34,774 nt of DNA from the NCBI GenBank assembly GCA_030427245.1, contig JAUHXA010000072.1, positions 1 to 34,774 of the forward strand, in the 5' to 3' direction. The position numbers and the translations under genes are program-made. Below, in pieces: positions 24,660 through 34,542 of this stretch. Under the pieces are notes generated by a model. It was not told the origin of the DNA and did no database searches. It worked only from the letters and a program-made list of their open reading frames with translations. The stretch is from Bacteroidia bacterium (lineage in GTDB: Bacteria > Bacteroidota > Bacteroidia > Chitinophagales > UBA2359). How positions within the stretch are numbered: the first letter of the stretch is position 1; every line of letters starts with the position of its first letter.

Positions 24660-27600
24660 TTATTCTTTCACCAATCTTTGAGTTGCAACATCTGTGCCAT
24701 TGTTCAATGAAACCATGTAAATACCTGCTGGGTAAGAAGAAATGTCAATTACTTGATTGTTAACACCACTTGTAGCATTAACACTTGCTTTCAACATTAC
24801 TCGACCAGTCAAGTCATATACATTTACTTCTACGCTGCCATTGTTAATTGCAGTGTAAGTAATTTCAACATAATCAACCGCAGGAACAGGACGTACATTT
24901 GTGATATCAAATGAACCTTCTCCACGAGTTAAGCTGATAACGTTTGTAGCATCATTTTGACCGTCAAAGTCAAATTGAGTCACTCTGTAGTAGCTTGTAC
25001 CAGAAGGAGCAGCACGATCCAAGTAGTTGTAACCAGTAGGAACTACTGATTCACCAACAGCTTTTACCGTAGCAATTGTTTCAAAGTTTTTACCATCCAA
25101 AGAACGCTCAACAGCGAAGTATTCGTTGTTTGTTTCAGAAGCTGTCATCCATTGAAGGAAGTTACCAGCAGTTTGAACCTCTCCATCGAAACTCAACCAC
25201 TCTACTGCATCTTCTTTCTGACAAATTACAGGGTCAGAAAGAAGATTGAATGTTCCACATCCACCAACTTCTACAATATTGATTTCATAACTATCTCCAT
25301 CCGCAATACCGCTGAATGAGAAATCATCATCTTCAGTTGCCATATAAGTTCCAGTTACAATGTACATAGTACCAGGAGTACTATTATTTATAGTAACATT
25401 AACCGTTACCAACTCAACATTTTGATCACAATCTTCTTGAACAGTAACATCAAGAGCAGTAGAATCAGCAAAAGTAATAGCCAAAGGATCTGAACCAAAT
25501 GCACATTCATCATTCAAATATAATGGTTCATCTACAAATCCATCTCCATTTGCATCAGGACCAACGATAGTAGTGATATAATAAGTTCCTGCTCCACCAG
25601 CTTCTCCTCTTGTGAAAACGCCTGTACTATTAGTAGAAACTGCGCTACCTATAGGATCAGTAGAATCTGTATGTAAAATAAAGTTTCTAACAGAAGCAGC
25701 TACATCTGGATTCTCAGGATTCGTATCTACAAAACCATCAGATGAAACAGATACACTGATACTTCCATTTTCGCCACAAGCAGTAGTTCCTTCTGCACCA
25801 GCAATAACTGAACCCGCAACGTTTTTACACTTGCTACATACTAGAACTCCTACTACCGTTACTGCTTCACAACCTTCGCTATCTGTTACAGTGACTTCAT
25901 AATCTTCACTATCCGCCACTATAAGAGTGACAACATTTCCATCAACTTCCCCATTAAATGAGCCAGCAGAAGTATAAGGGGCAGTCCCACCTAAAATAGT
26001 AATAGTAACAATACCCCCATCTGAACCAATTGTTGTACATTCTTCTACAACATCCAAAACAATTGGACATACATCTACTTGTTCTTCACAAGGAGCATCG
26101 CCAGAAATAGTTGAAGTTTCGCCAGTTTCATTGTCAGATACTGTGAAAGAATAGTCCGTACCACAAGCAATTGCATCGCTCGTAAAAGTACCATCCATGC
26201 CAATTGTACCACCATCAGCAGAGTAGTTTCCAGAACCGCCAGTAATGCTGAAAGACACTGTATAAGTATCATCACCTACAGAAGTAGAAGCATCAGAAGT
26301 AGCCAATGGATCTAAACATTCTTCTCTTGTAATAGCCACAGCCTCAGTGATGTCATAACAAGCATCTTCGCCAAATGCAGCAATAATATCACCCAAGTTA
26401 CCACCTTGTACGAAAGCAGTGTTTTCGTCATTTTCCCAAGTAACACCGTAAGCATTACAGATACCAAGACCTGCATCATCAAAGTTATTTGAAAACTCGG
26501 TTGTTCCAACTACACCAGGAGTAAGAATTGTACCCGTAGTAGCATCTGTAACAACATAACCATAATTTCCTCCTCCCATATAAGAAGAAGTAAAGTTAAT
26601 CACATCAGGCTCACCGTCAACACAAATAGTCGTTGGGTCCATTGTGCTAATAGTACCAGCATCACCATCGGCAATACCACATTCTACTACTGCACAAGCA
26701 GGATCATCTTCAGCATACCAGATTACTTGAATTGTTTCGGATAATGGCTGACACTCCCAAGTAATGATGGTGCCATCTGGGCCAATATCTTCAATCAAAC
26801 TAAGCGTATACCACAAAGTATCCGCTACACCATCTCCAATCAAATCCAATGGAGGTAAGAAAAGACCACCTGGTGTACCTAAAGGATTGCCCATAGGGTC
26901 TTGTGTATTCTCAATCCAAACAGGAGTAGGATTGTCACCTACCAAACCACCATAATTGATAGTAGCTTCGTTAGGAGCAAATGAAACTACATCATCCAAA
27001 CAAAGTGTAACGCTCAATGACGTACCCTCTGCTAAATCAACATTGGCATCTGTGCAATTATCTCCACAATCGCCTTCTCCATCTGCAAGGAAACACACCT
27101 CAATAGATTCTGTACCGACTGCTTGACAATCAAAGAACAAATAAGAACCAACACCTGTAATCGTAATGGCACTTGTTGGAGTAAGCCAAATACAATCCAG
27201 TCCAAAACCGAAAGGATCTTGTCCGTCAGGGCTGCCATCAAGTTCAAAATCTGTACCTATAAATCCGAGGAAGGATGGATCCAATCTTGGATGTCCACCT
27301 GCTGGATCTTCTGAAGTCATTTGAAAAACAACTTCATAAGTTAACCCAGTTCCGATAGATGCTCCGCCAAAGTTTAAGGTAGCATCATTGATAGCAGGCA
27401 AGAAAGAGTCACCAGTACATAGACTGACAGCTGTTTCTGAACCTTCAGCTAATTCAACATTGGGATCACAAACCCAGTCTGTAACAACAATACAAAACTC
27501 TCCAGCAGAACCAGCAAAACCATCTATCATAATGTGGTATTCAACACCTGCTTCTGTGGCTAAAACCACACCAGCAGGGAAGTTTACATTAAATTCAAAC

Positions 27601-28013
27601 TCAGGCACATGAGGTTCGTCTTCGCTAGAAGCGACCAATTCTAATGCACCACAACCACCTGTGTAAACAGCCATTTGGCTATCTCCGCCATCAATGTAGG
27701 TATCGGTAATTTCGAAGCCAGCGCAAACTGAACTTGTGTAAATGAAGTACGTATTTCCGTCTCCAACAAGAGTATACCACAAAGTGTTCTCTAAGCTTGG
27801 CGTACCCTCACCAAATGCAGCAGGAGCCGCTGGGTCAGATGCTTCGGTAGTTGCATCTGTGTTGTCGTAAGGTCCAAACTGTAAAGGAAAACCAGGAGCA
27901 GCAGCAATCGGCTGTGCACCAGAACACTCATTGTTTGCGGGTTGAGCAAAAACGCTATTGCTCCAACAAACTGTAGTAATAAGAAGAATAAGAGTCAATA
28001 AATTTTTCTTCAT
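24660..28013 (-). CDS. Large T9SS-secreted multidomain surface protein
   Basis: This 1117-residue exported protein has a signal peptide at about 1-23 (ending SVFAQ). Residues 27-180 resemble a PPC-like beta-sandwich (NTLWYTLVGDGNTYF, SQMAVYTGGC). A duplicated unit of about 130 residues follows, with copies starting near 182 (CDPNVELAEG, ATLNFGG) and 320 (CTDANVDLAEG, ATINYGG). SprB-type repeats come next (ILGGTAPYTSAGSF, VTDSEGCEAV), then CSKCKNVAGSV and VGPDANGDGFVDEP. The last 160 residues are a module starting AVEWLSFDGEV and a T9SS type A domain (VRPVPAVDYVEITY, VYDLTGRVMLK, GIYMVSL, ending RLVKE). Its C-terminal half is paralogous to the 22995 product. An adhesin or matrix role is likely; no enzyme motif was seen. 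Confidence 0.9.
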   Translation of the reverse strand: MKKNLLTLILLITTVCWSNSVFAQPANNECSGAQPIAAAPGFPLQFGPYDNTDATTEASDPAAPAAFGEGTPSLENTLWYTLVGDGNTYFIYTSSVCAGFEITDTYIDGGDSQMAVYTGGCGALELVASSEDEPHVPEFEFNVNFPAGVVLATEAGVEYHIMIDGFAGSAGEFCIVVTDWVCDPNVELAEGSETAVSLCTGDSFLPAINDATLNFGGASIGTGLTYEVVFQMTSEDPAGGHPRLDPSFLGFIGTDFELDGSPDGQDPFGFGLDCIWLTPTSAITITGVGSYLFFDCQAVGTESIEVCFLADGEGDCGDNCTDANVDLAEGTSLSVTLCLDDVVSFAPNEATINYGGLVGDNPTPVWIENTQDPMGNPLGTPGGLFLPPLDLIGDGVADTLWYTLSLIEDIGPDGTIITWECQPLSETIQVIWYAEDDPACAVVECGIADGDAGTISTMDPTTICVDGEPDVINFTSSYMGGGNYGYVVTDATTGTILTPGVVGTTEFSNNFDDAGLGICNAYGVTWENDENTAFVQGGNLGDIIAAFGEDACYDITEAVAITREECLDPLATSDASTSVGDDTYTVSFSITGGSGNYSADGGTIGMDGTFTSDAIACGTDYSFTVSDNETGETSTISGDAPCEEQVDVCPIVLDVVEECTTIGSDGGIVTITILGGTAPYTSAGSFNGEVDGNVVTLIVADSEDYEVTVTDSEGCEAVTVVGVLVCSKCKNVAGSVIAGAEGTTACGENGSISVSVSSDGFVDTNPENPDVAASVRNFILHTDSTDPIGSAVSTNSTGVFTRGEAGGAGTYYITTIVGPDANGDGFVDEPLYLNDECAFGSDPLAITFADSTALDVTVQEDCDQNVELVTVNVTINNSTPGTMYIVTGTYMATEDDDFSFSGIADGDSYEINIVEVGGCGTFNLLSDPVICQKEDAVEWLSFDGEVQTAGNFLQWMTASETNNEYFAVERSLDGKNFETIATVKAVGESVVPTGYNYLDRAAPSGTSYYRVTQFDFDGQNDATNVISLTRGEGSFDITNVRPVPAVDYVEITYTAINNGSVEVNVYDLTGRVMLKASVNATSGVNNQVIDISSYPAGIYMVSLNNGTDVATQRLVKE

Positions 28014-28228
28014 AATGTGCTATTTTATTTAAAAGTTTAATTGGAATTAAAATAATTATTTTAGTATTGAAAACATTATGGGTAAAGTTAGTTATTTACC
28101 TCCAAGAATTAAAAAAGCCGAGCCAAAAATATTAAAATTTGGTCAATAAACTAAATCAAACTGCTTTTTTTACTTTTTTCAAACATATAAAAAGAGCTAA
28201 ATTCTTCAAAAAAAGACGATTATCCTTC

Positions 28229-31135
28229 TCAAATAGTTTCTTCAGTTTGATAAGTTTCCACAGGTGGGCAACTGCAAATCAAGTTTCTATCTCCATAAGA
28301 ATTACTAATTCGTGCCGTTTTCACCCAAAACTTATGATCCTTTAAATAAGGTAGTGGATAAGCTGCTTTTTCTCGGCTGTAATCATGTTTCCATTCATTT
28401 GCAGTCAATTCCTGCAAAGTATGAGGCGCATTTTTCAACACGTTATCCTCTTTGTCTGTCTCTCCTAAGATAATTTCCTCCATTTCTTGTCGAATCGAAA
28501 TCATTGCCTCACAAAATCGATCAATTTCTTCTTTCGACTCACTTTCTGTAGGTTCTATCATAATTGTACCCGATACTGGGAATGAAACAGTAGGCGCATG
28601 GAATCCATAATCCATCAATCGCTTGGCGATGTCGTCTACTTCAATACCATGACTCCGCTTGAAGGGACGCAAATCCAATATCAATTCATGTGCTACCCTC
28701 CCTCGTTCTCCTACATACAAAACGTCATACTGTTCTGTTAAACGGTTTTTAATGTAGTTTGCATTTAAAATAGCGTACTTTGTAGCCTGTGTGACACCTT
28801 TCGTACCCAATAACTTAATGTAGGCATACGAAATCAACAATATACTAGCACTACTCCAAGGTGCAGATGCAACAGCCTTGATTCCTTTTGAAGAATTTTG
28901 AGACTTAAAAGGATGTGTAGGTAAAAAATCTTTTAGGTGTTCGGCAACACAAATAGGCCCCATCCCTGGACCTCCGCCGCCATGTGGAATACTGAATGTT
29001 TTGTGAAGGTTGAGGTGACAAACATCTGCGCCAATCATTGCAGGATTGGTTAATCCAACCTGAGCATTCATATTTGCACCATCCATATAAACTTGCCCGC
29101 CATTCTCATGAATCGTTTCACAAATTTCTTTGATAGCCGTTTCAAACACACCATGTGTTGAAGGATACGTCACCAAAAGCGCTGCCAAGTTTTCGCTGTA
29201 TTTTTGAGCTTTAAGCTTTAAGTCTGCCACATCAATATTCCCGTTGTCATCACATTTCACAATCACCACTTTCATGCCTGCCATCACAGCACTTGCAGGA
29301 TTTGTACCATGTGCCGAAGAAGGAATCAAAGCAATATTTCGGTGTGCCTCTCCCCTATCGTGGTGAAATGCTCGAATCACCATCAAACCTGTATACTCAC
29401 CTTGCGCTCCCGAATTGGGCTGCAATGAGCAAGCTGCAAAGCCTGTAATTGTAGATAAATCTCGCTCCAATTCTTCAAAAACTTGCTGATAACCTGCCGC
29501 TTGCTCAACCGGCACAAATGGATGTAACTGTGAAAACTCGGGAAAACTAACAGGTATCAATTGAGCAGCAGCATTCAATTTCATCGTACACGAACCCAAT
29601 GGAATCATGGAGTGAGTTAAGGACAAATCTTTGTTTTCGAGGCTTTTGATATAGCGCATCAACTTCGTTTCAGATTGATGCCTATTGAAGATAGGATGGG
29701 TCAAAAATGCACTTTTCCTTTGAAGGTCGTTGGGAATCATTGAAGAAACGTCTGTATGTTTTTGCCCATTTTCAGAAAAAGCAATATCATTCGCTTCTGC
29801 AAAAACACGTACAATACGTTGGACATCTTCAATACTACAAGTCTCATCCAGTGAAACACTAATTAAGTCACAAGAATCGTCCAAATAATGAAAGTTAACC
29901 TCCTCCAATTCCGTCACTCTTTTTACACGTAACCCAGAAGTTGAAGTATGATTTCGGAGGTCTATTAATAAAGTATCGAAAAAATGCTCGTTTACCTGTG
30001 TGTAGCCAAGTTGCTGCAATTTCGTATTCAATAGACAGGTCAATTGATGTACTTTTCCTGCAATATTTTTCAAACCTTCCGCACCATGATAGACCGCATA
30101 CATTCCCGCCATAATTGCTAGCAAGGCCTGTGCGGTGCAAATATTGGAGGTAGCTTTATCTCGTCGAATGTGCTGTTCTCTGGTCTGCAGAGCCATTCGG
30201 TAAGCAGGATTTTCATTGTTGTCTACCGAAACTCCAATGATGCGCCCAGGAATTTGACGAGCATACTCTTCTTTCACTGCAAAATAGGCGGCATGTGGAC
30301 CACCATAACCCATCGGCACTCCAAAACGCTGTGTATTACCGACCACTACATCTGCGCCCCATTCTCCAGGAGGAGTCAACAAGCTCAAACTCAACAAATC
30401 AGCTGCTACCAACACCATTGCATCTGCCGATTGTGCTTTATTTACGATTGCAGTATAATCGTTCACGCTGCCATTTTGAGTTGGGTATTGAAGCAAACAA
30501 GCAAAAGTTTTGTCTGTAAACTCATAACTTCTAAAATCACCAACAACTACTTCCATCTCTAAAGGAATCGCCCTTGCTTTCACCACTTCAATGGTTTGCA
30601 GCAAACATCCCTCATCCACAAAAATTATATTGGCTACATTGTCTCCTTTACTACGCTTGTTTTTGATACGGTAAGCCATAATCATCGCCTCCGCAGCTGC
30701 CGTTCCTTCGTCCAGCAAAGAAGCGTTGGCAAGTTCCATACCTGTCAAATCCGCTACCATTGTCTGGAAATTCAACAAAGCTTCTAGTCGCCCCTGTGCA
30801 ATCTCCGCTTGATAGGGTGTATATTGAGTGTACCAACCTGGATTTTCAAATATATTTCGCTGAATAGCAGGAGGGGTCACTGTTCCATAATAGCCCATAC
30901 CAATGTAAGACTTCCAAAGTTTGTTCTTAGAAGCGACTCCTCGTATGTGTTGTAAGAATTGGTATTCACTCAACGGTTCGTCAAGCTTTAGAGGTTCGGG
31001 AAGACGGATAGAATCGGGAATTGTGTCTTCTATTAACTGATCGAGGGAGTTGGCTTTAACAGCTTCTAACATTTCTTTGACTTCCGCATCATTGGGTCCG
31101 AGATGTCGAAGAGAAAAACGATCAAAGTGAGTCAT
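28229..31135 (-). CDS. gcvP: Glycine dehydrogenase (aminomethyl-transferring), P protein
   Basis: This 968-residue PLP enzyme of the glycine cleavage system decarboxylates glycine and passes the aminomethyl group to lipoylated GcvH. The N-terminus ([14 protein letters not shown]) and [12 protein letters not shown] are family signatures. In the second half [18 protein letters not shown] holds the PLP lysine at about residue 712. Both aminotransferase-like halves are present in one chain, as in the long bacterial form rather than the split gcvPA/gcvPB form. gcvT and gcvH are not in the window. The gene starts 109 bp after the 31245 gene. No glycine riboswitch is recognisable in that gap. Confidence 0.97.
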   Translation of the reverse strand: MTHFDRFSLRHLGPNDAEVKEMLEAVKANSLDQLIEDTIPDSIRLPEPLKLDEPLSEYQFLQHIRGVASKNKLWKSYIGMGYYGTVTPPAIQRNIFENPGWYTQYTPYQAEIAQGRLEALLNFQTMVADLTGMELANASLLDEGTAAAEAMIMAYRIKNKRSKGDNVANIIFVDEGCLLQTIEVVKARAIPLEMEVVVGDFRSYEFTDKTFACLLQYPTQNGSVNDYTAIVNKAQSADAMVLVAADLLSLSLLTPPGEWGADVVVGNTQRFGVPMGYGGPHAAYFAVKEEYARQIPGRIIGVSVDNNENPAYRMALQTREQHIRRDKATSNICTAQALLAIMAGMYAVYHGAEGLKNIAGKVHQLTCLLNTKLQQLGYTQVNEHFFDTLLIDLRNHTSTSGLRVKRVTELEEVNFHYLDDSCDLISVSLDETCSIEDVQRIVRVFAEANDIAFSENGQKHTDVSSMIPNDLQRKSAFLTHPIFNRHQSETKLMRYIKSLENKDLSLTHSMIPLGSCTMKLNAAAQLIPVSFPEFSQLHPFVPVEQAAGYQQVFEELERDLSTITGFAACSLQPNSGAQGEYTGLMVIRAFHHDRGEAHRNIALIPSSAHGTNPASAVMAGMKVVIVKCDDNGNIDVADLKLKAQKYSENLAALLVTYPSTHGVFETAIKEICETIHENGGQVYMDGANMNAQVGLTNPAMIGADVCHLNLHKTFSIPHGGGGPGMGPICVAEHLKDFLPTHPFKSQNSSKGIKAVASAPWSSASILLISYAYIKLLGTKGVTQATKYAILNANYIKNRLTEQYDVLYVGERGRVAHELILDLRPFKRSHGIEVDDIAKRLMDYGFHAPTVSFPVSGTIMIEPTESESKEEIDRFCEAMISIRQEMEEIILGETDKEDNVLKNAPHTLQELTANEWKHDYSREKAAYPLPYLKDHKFWVKTARISNSYGDRNLICSCPPVETYQTEETI

Positions 31136-31244
31136 ATCAAATATTCATTTTTGAGGCTGTAAAGGTAAATCTTTTCCGCTTATTTACCCCCAAAACTTCA
31201 AAAACGAATTAAGGTTCAAAGAAGATTTGGTATAGGCACACTTA

Positions 31245-33875
31245 TCAATCATTCACCTTATACGCAAACACATTGTTCGCTATGCCTCCTGCAATCAAAA
31301 TATTATCGCCAATCCCAAACAAATCTGTAATCACAAAAGGCGTTCGGGCTTGAATTGGAAAATCAGGGTGAATCTGTCCATAGTTTTTGAGGAGATAGAT
31401 CTCATTGGCACTTTGACTGAACACACCTATGCTTTTAGTATCCTTGTCAGTCAATTGAACCGTGAAAATATCGGACATTCGCACTTCATCCGAAAAATTG
31501 TAGTCAAACAATTTTTCTTTGTTATTGAAAACGTACACTTTGTTTTGGGTCAAGAATACATTTTCTTGCTGCGAACTACCCAACACATTTGTAGTCAAAA
31601 AATCACTTGTTCGACTCAACTGCACAAATTCCTTGCTCCACTTTTTGCCTTCCATATTGATGAAATGTGTACGATCGTCCGCTGTCGTTACTACAATGAC
31701 GGTTCCTTCCTCTGTTTGATCAATTTGTGGAGAGGCAATCGGGCGACTTCCCAAACTGATTTTGTGAACCAATTCACCTTCAAAATTGAGCAAATACACA
31801 TTGCCGTTTTCGTTGGCTGCCAAAATATAATCTTTCTCTGCTTCAATGAAATGCTCCAAAGGAAAGACCACCAATGCTAAATAATCTCTTGGATCCCAAT
31901 GCGTCATTGGACGGCCACTATATTCATAGCCATAGACCTTGTTGTTTCCGCAGGGAATAAAGAAATGGTATTCCCTTTGACGGTCAAACTGCGCCACTCC
32001 CATGCCTGTATTAGCCGCCGTACTAAGGCGTTTCGGGTATTCGTAAATGTCTTTCCCTTCTCTATCTACCAAGAAAATTTCGCTTTTGGTATTAAACATG
32101 TATTGCAGCTCACCATTATTCAAAAAATCAACTTGGTGAATTTCACCCAATATTTCTCGCTCCAAAGGTCGCTTCCACAAAATCGAACCTCTATCCGAAA
32201 TCAAATATAAGTTGTAATTTTCATCTTGAACAATTACCTCTTTTCCATTATTCAAATGATTTTTGACCACTTGTGGAGTAATGATTGCAGGTGCTTCCAA
32301 CTGCACATTCCAAATCAAAGTCGTTTGGTCAATTCCCTGTTTGTCATAGCCGATGATACCATTTGTTGTTACTTTTCCACCCGACTTGTCCATTTGAACG
32401 GCTACAGGACCAAGACGCTTATAATAATTGTATTTGGTCTCCAATAGCTTAGAAAAACTCTTCGAGGCGTTTACACTCATCAATTGTTTGATGCGAAGTG
32501 GATGTAAATACACGACCATATTACTACTTGCGTCCAACGTTTGTGCAAATTGAATATAACCTTCTTCTTTGTTCAGCGTCTGTTCTGCAATGTATTTTTG
32601 CACGAATACCTTGACCTGCTCCACATTAGGAGCAAAAATGGCATAATTGTCAATCACTGAAAACCACGCATTTTCAAAATGTTCTGCAATACGATTACCA
32701 AACAAATGTTGGGCAATGGGTTTGGCATTGGCAGGTGCAATGCTGTATCCCTGAAATAAAAAGGGGGCATCGTCTTGACGGGGATTGTCCTCAAAAAGCT
32801 TGCTCATTTGAATCCGAGCCAGTTCCTTGTCTGTCACTTCTGCTACAATAAAACTCTCCTTGTGGTGATCTCTCCCCAAAGGTTCGGTGAAACCATACGC
32901 CCACTCATTGCCCATCCATTCGGAGAAATACTTGTCAAAAGTTGGTTTCAATTCGCTACTCAATTTGCGATTGAGGCTGTTGAATTTTTTGACTCTTGCG
33001 TGAATCAAAAAAGCTGTATTGAAGGGCAAAACGACTGGTAAATCTGCTTTTGAAGCCGAACTTTGTCCTGTCAAAGCAGAGACAATTCTATCATTGTCGT
33101 TGAATTCTGTCTTGCCATCCACTACTATTTGTCGTTTTTGAAAATCAAAACCCACCTGCGACCACTTCAATAAGTCTCGCAATTGGTCAAAAACAGAATT
33201 TTGGATGGTTTCCCGCAAGAAGACAGTAGATAAAAAAGGCACATTTTGATAGTTGATGTGCATCAGAGCATCGTGATTTGCATCGTTTACGCCTGAAGGT
33301 CTGTCCAAACCTCCCCAAAGCGCACTGTTTTGACTCAATGATTCTTCGACTAAAATGGGTTGAAGACTGCAAATCACCAGCTTTCCGTCATTGGCTATAG
33401 TAAAAGTCTGACTGGAGTTGGGCAATTCTAAATCATAGACTTGTGTGGATTTGAAGTTTCGTTGCGAAACCTTGACTCCTTTTTGCTGCAAAGCTGCAAT
33501 GAGTTTTTCCAAGCTCGTACCCAATGCTGAGCGATTCAAGTACAATATAAAATCGTAATCATCTGCTTTGGAGAGATGTAAAGAGGCGACCAAGCGATTG
33601 GCTCGGTCGGCTGTTTTGTACAAAAACAAGGTATCTAACAATTTGTAGGTAGATTCCATTTTATGAACCAATTCGATATTCTGCATATCGAGCCAATAAT
33701 TGGATTCTATCAGTTTTTTGTGGGTTTGCTGAATGTCGTCCACCTCTAATATCATTATGGCATTTTGAGGGATAGCATCAAAGTACATTTGTTTTGAACC
33801 AATAATACCTAAATAGCTCAACAAGAACCACAAGCCAATAACTACTGCAACTATGAGAAACAATTTACGCTTCAT
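31245..33875 (-). CDS. Membrane-anchored protein with DUF3352-like N-terminus and propeller-like C-terminus
   Basis: This 876-residue protein has one N-terminal membrane segment (about 4-26) and a long extracytoplasmic part. After the membrane segment, FDAIPQNAIMILEVDD begins a stretch reminiscent of DUF3352-type proteins (tentative). From about 540 onwards short repeats with a strand and an acidic-Gly turn appear: LYLISDRGSILWKRPL, IFLVDREGKDIYEYP, VYGYEYSGRPMTHW, VYLLNFEGELVHKISL and HFINMEGKKWSKEF. This is the pattern of PQQ-like or WD-like beta-propeller blades. No catalytic motif is seen. It may aid envelope assembly or scaffolding. It diverges from the DUF423 gene across 100 bp holding a dyad. 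Confidence 0.8.
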   Translation of the reverse strand: MKRKLFLIVAVVIGLWFLLSYLGIIGSKQMYFDAIPQNAIMILEVDDIQQTHKKLIESNYWLDMQNIELVHKMESTYKLLDTLFLYKTADRANRLVASLHLSKADDYDFILYLNRSALGTSLEKLIAALQQKGVKVSQRNFKSTQVYDLELPNSSQTFTIANDGKLVICSLQPILVEESLSQNSALWGGLDRPSGVNDANHDALMHINYQNVPFLSTVFLRETIQNSVFDQLRDLLKWSQVGFDFQKRQIVVDGKTEFNDNDRIVSALTGQSSASKADLPVVLPFNTAFLIHARVKKFNSLNRKLSSELKPTFDKYFSEWMGNEWAYGFTEPLGRDHHKESFIVAEVTDKELARIQMSKLFEDNPRQDDAPFLFQGYSIAPANAKPIAQHLFGNRIAEHFENAWFSVIDNYAIFAPNVEQVKVFVQKYIAEQTLNKEEGYIQFAQTLDASSNMVVYLHPLRIKQLMSVNASKSFSKLLETKYNYYKRLGPVAVQMDKSGGKVTTNGIIGYDKQGIDQTTLIWNVQLEAPAIITPQVVKNHLNNGKEVIVQDENYNLYLISDRGSILWKRPLEREILGEIHQVDFLNNGELQYMFNTKSEIFLVDREGKDIYEYPKRLSTAANTGMGVAQFDRQREYHFFIPCGNNKVYGYEYSGRPMTHWDPRDYLALVVFPLEHFIEAEKDYILAANENGNVYLLNFEGELVHKISLGSRPIASPQIDQTEEGTVIVVTTADDRTHFINMEGKKWSKEFVQLSRTSDFLTTNVLGSSQQENVFLTQNKVYVFNNKEKLFDYNFSDEVRMSDIFTVQLTDKDTKSIGVFSQSANEIYLLKNYGQIHPDFPIQARTPFVITDLFGIGDNILIAGGIANNVFAYKVND

Positions 33876-33912
33876 TAGCTAAGATTTGCTTAATTTTATG
33901 ACCTTAAATTTT

Positions 33913-33945
33913 AGTTATCGGATACTTTGAAGGTATCTGATAACT
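33913..33945. promoter_or_regulatory. 13-bp inverted repeat between divergent genes
   Basis: AGTTATCGGATAC (33913-33925) and GTATCTGATAACT (33933-33945) form 12 of 13 pairs around a seven-base centre. It sits 38 bp upstream of one divergent start (33875) and 31 bp upstream of the other (33976). The position suits an operator serving both promoters; an RNA hairpin in the leader of the DUF423 gene is the alternative. Confidence 0.5.
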
Positions 33946-33975
33946 GTTACCTGTATTCTAAATATTATTCAAAAA

Positions 33976-34365
33976 ATGCAAAAAAACTTATTAATAATTG
34001 GGTGTTTTTTGGCTGCCCTTGCAGTGGTCTTGGGTGCATTTGGAGCGCACGGATTGAAGGCAAGGATAACACCCGAGCATTTACAGATTTTTGAAACGGG
34101 CGTAAAATACCAGTTTTATCACACTTTTGCTATTATAATGACAGCTTTATTGTTGGAAAAGTTCAATCATGCTTTCACGACTTATGCAGCTTTTTCCTTT
34201 ATTCTTGGGATTCTGCTTTTTTCGGGTTCGCTTTATTTGTTGGCGACTCGAACTTTGTTGGGTATCGAAAATCTTTCATTGATTGGACCGCTTACTCCGA
34301 TTGGAGGGGTGTTTTTTATAGTGGGATGGGTATTATTGGCGGTGAGCGTGATGAAGCATGGGTGA
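33976..34365 (+). CDS. DUF423 family small membrane protein (YgdD-like)
   Basis: This 129-residue integral membrane protein has four predicted membrane helices (about 5-24, 48-64, 72-91, 102-124). The family signature GAFGAHGL lies at about 20-27, followed by YQFYHTFAI near 46 and GGVFFIVGWVLL at the end. It matches the length and layout of YgdD-type DUF423 proteins, whose function is unknown. Its stop overlaps the possible small gene at 34358 by 8 bp. Confidence 0.92.
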   Translation: MQKNLLIIGCFLAALAVVLGAFGAHGLKARITPEHLQIFETGVKYQFYHTFAIIMTALLLEKFNHAFTTYAAFSFILGILLFSGSLYLLATRTLLGIENLSLIGPLTPIGGVFFIVGWVLLAVSVMKHG

Positions 34366-34525
34366 TGTCATAAAAATCACATTGTGTACTTTCTGCAATA
34401 TAAAATACCGACTAAAACGAGCAGATTTTTACAAAACTCTTATCGAATTGCTCCCTATTATTGCAGTTGGTATTTTAATTTTTTATCATTACAATTACAT
34501 AACTAAGCCCTACTTCAACGGCTAA
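34358..34525 (+). CDS. Possible 55-residue single-span membrane protein
   Basis: An open frame from ATG at 34358 to TAA at 34523-34525 encodes 55 residues. It overlaps the DUF423 stop by 8 bases, a usual arrangement for translational coupling. A basic N-terminal half (KYRLKRADFYK) precedes one hydrophobic segment (about 31-43, LLPIIAVGILIFY) and a short tail ending KPYFNG. It fills most of the gap before the M32 carboxypeptidase gene. Against it: no homologue is known to me, codon use includes CTA and CGA, and this length can occur by chance. Confidence 0.35.
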   Translation: MGDVIKITLCTFCNIKYRLKRADFYKTLIELLPIIAVGILIFYHYNYITKPYFNG

Positions 34526-34542
34526 ATAATTCAAATAATAAG

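Noticed and set aside
28139-28345. 68-codon + strand frame upstream of and overlapping the gcvP 3' end
   Set aside because: The start is not ATG, the composition is Phe/Lys-rich AT noise, and half of it is antisense to gcvP.
31136-31244. Glycine riboswitch before gcvP
   Set aside because: The 109-bp gap lacks the conserved purine-rich tandem aptamer pattern and is too short for the usual double form.
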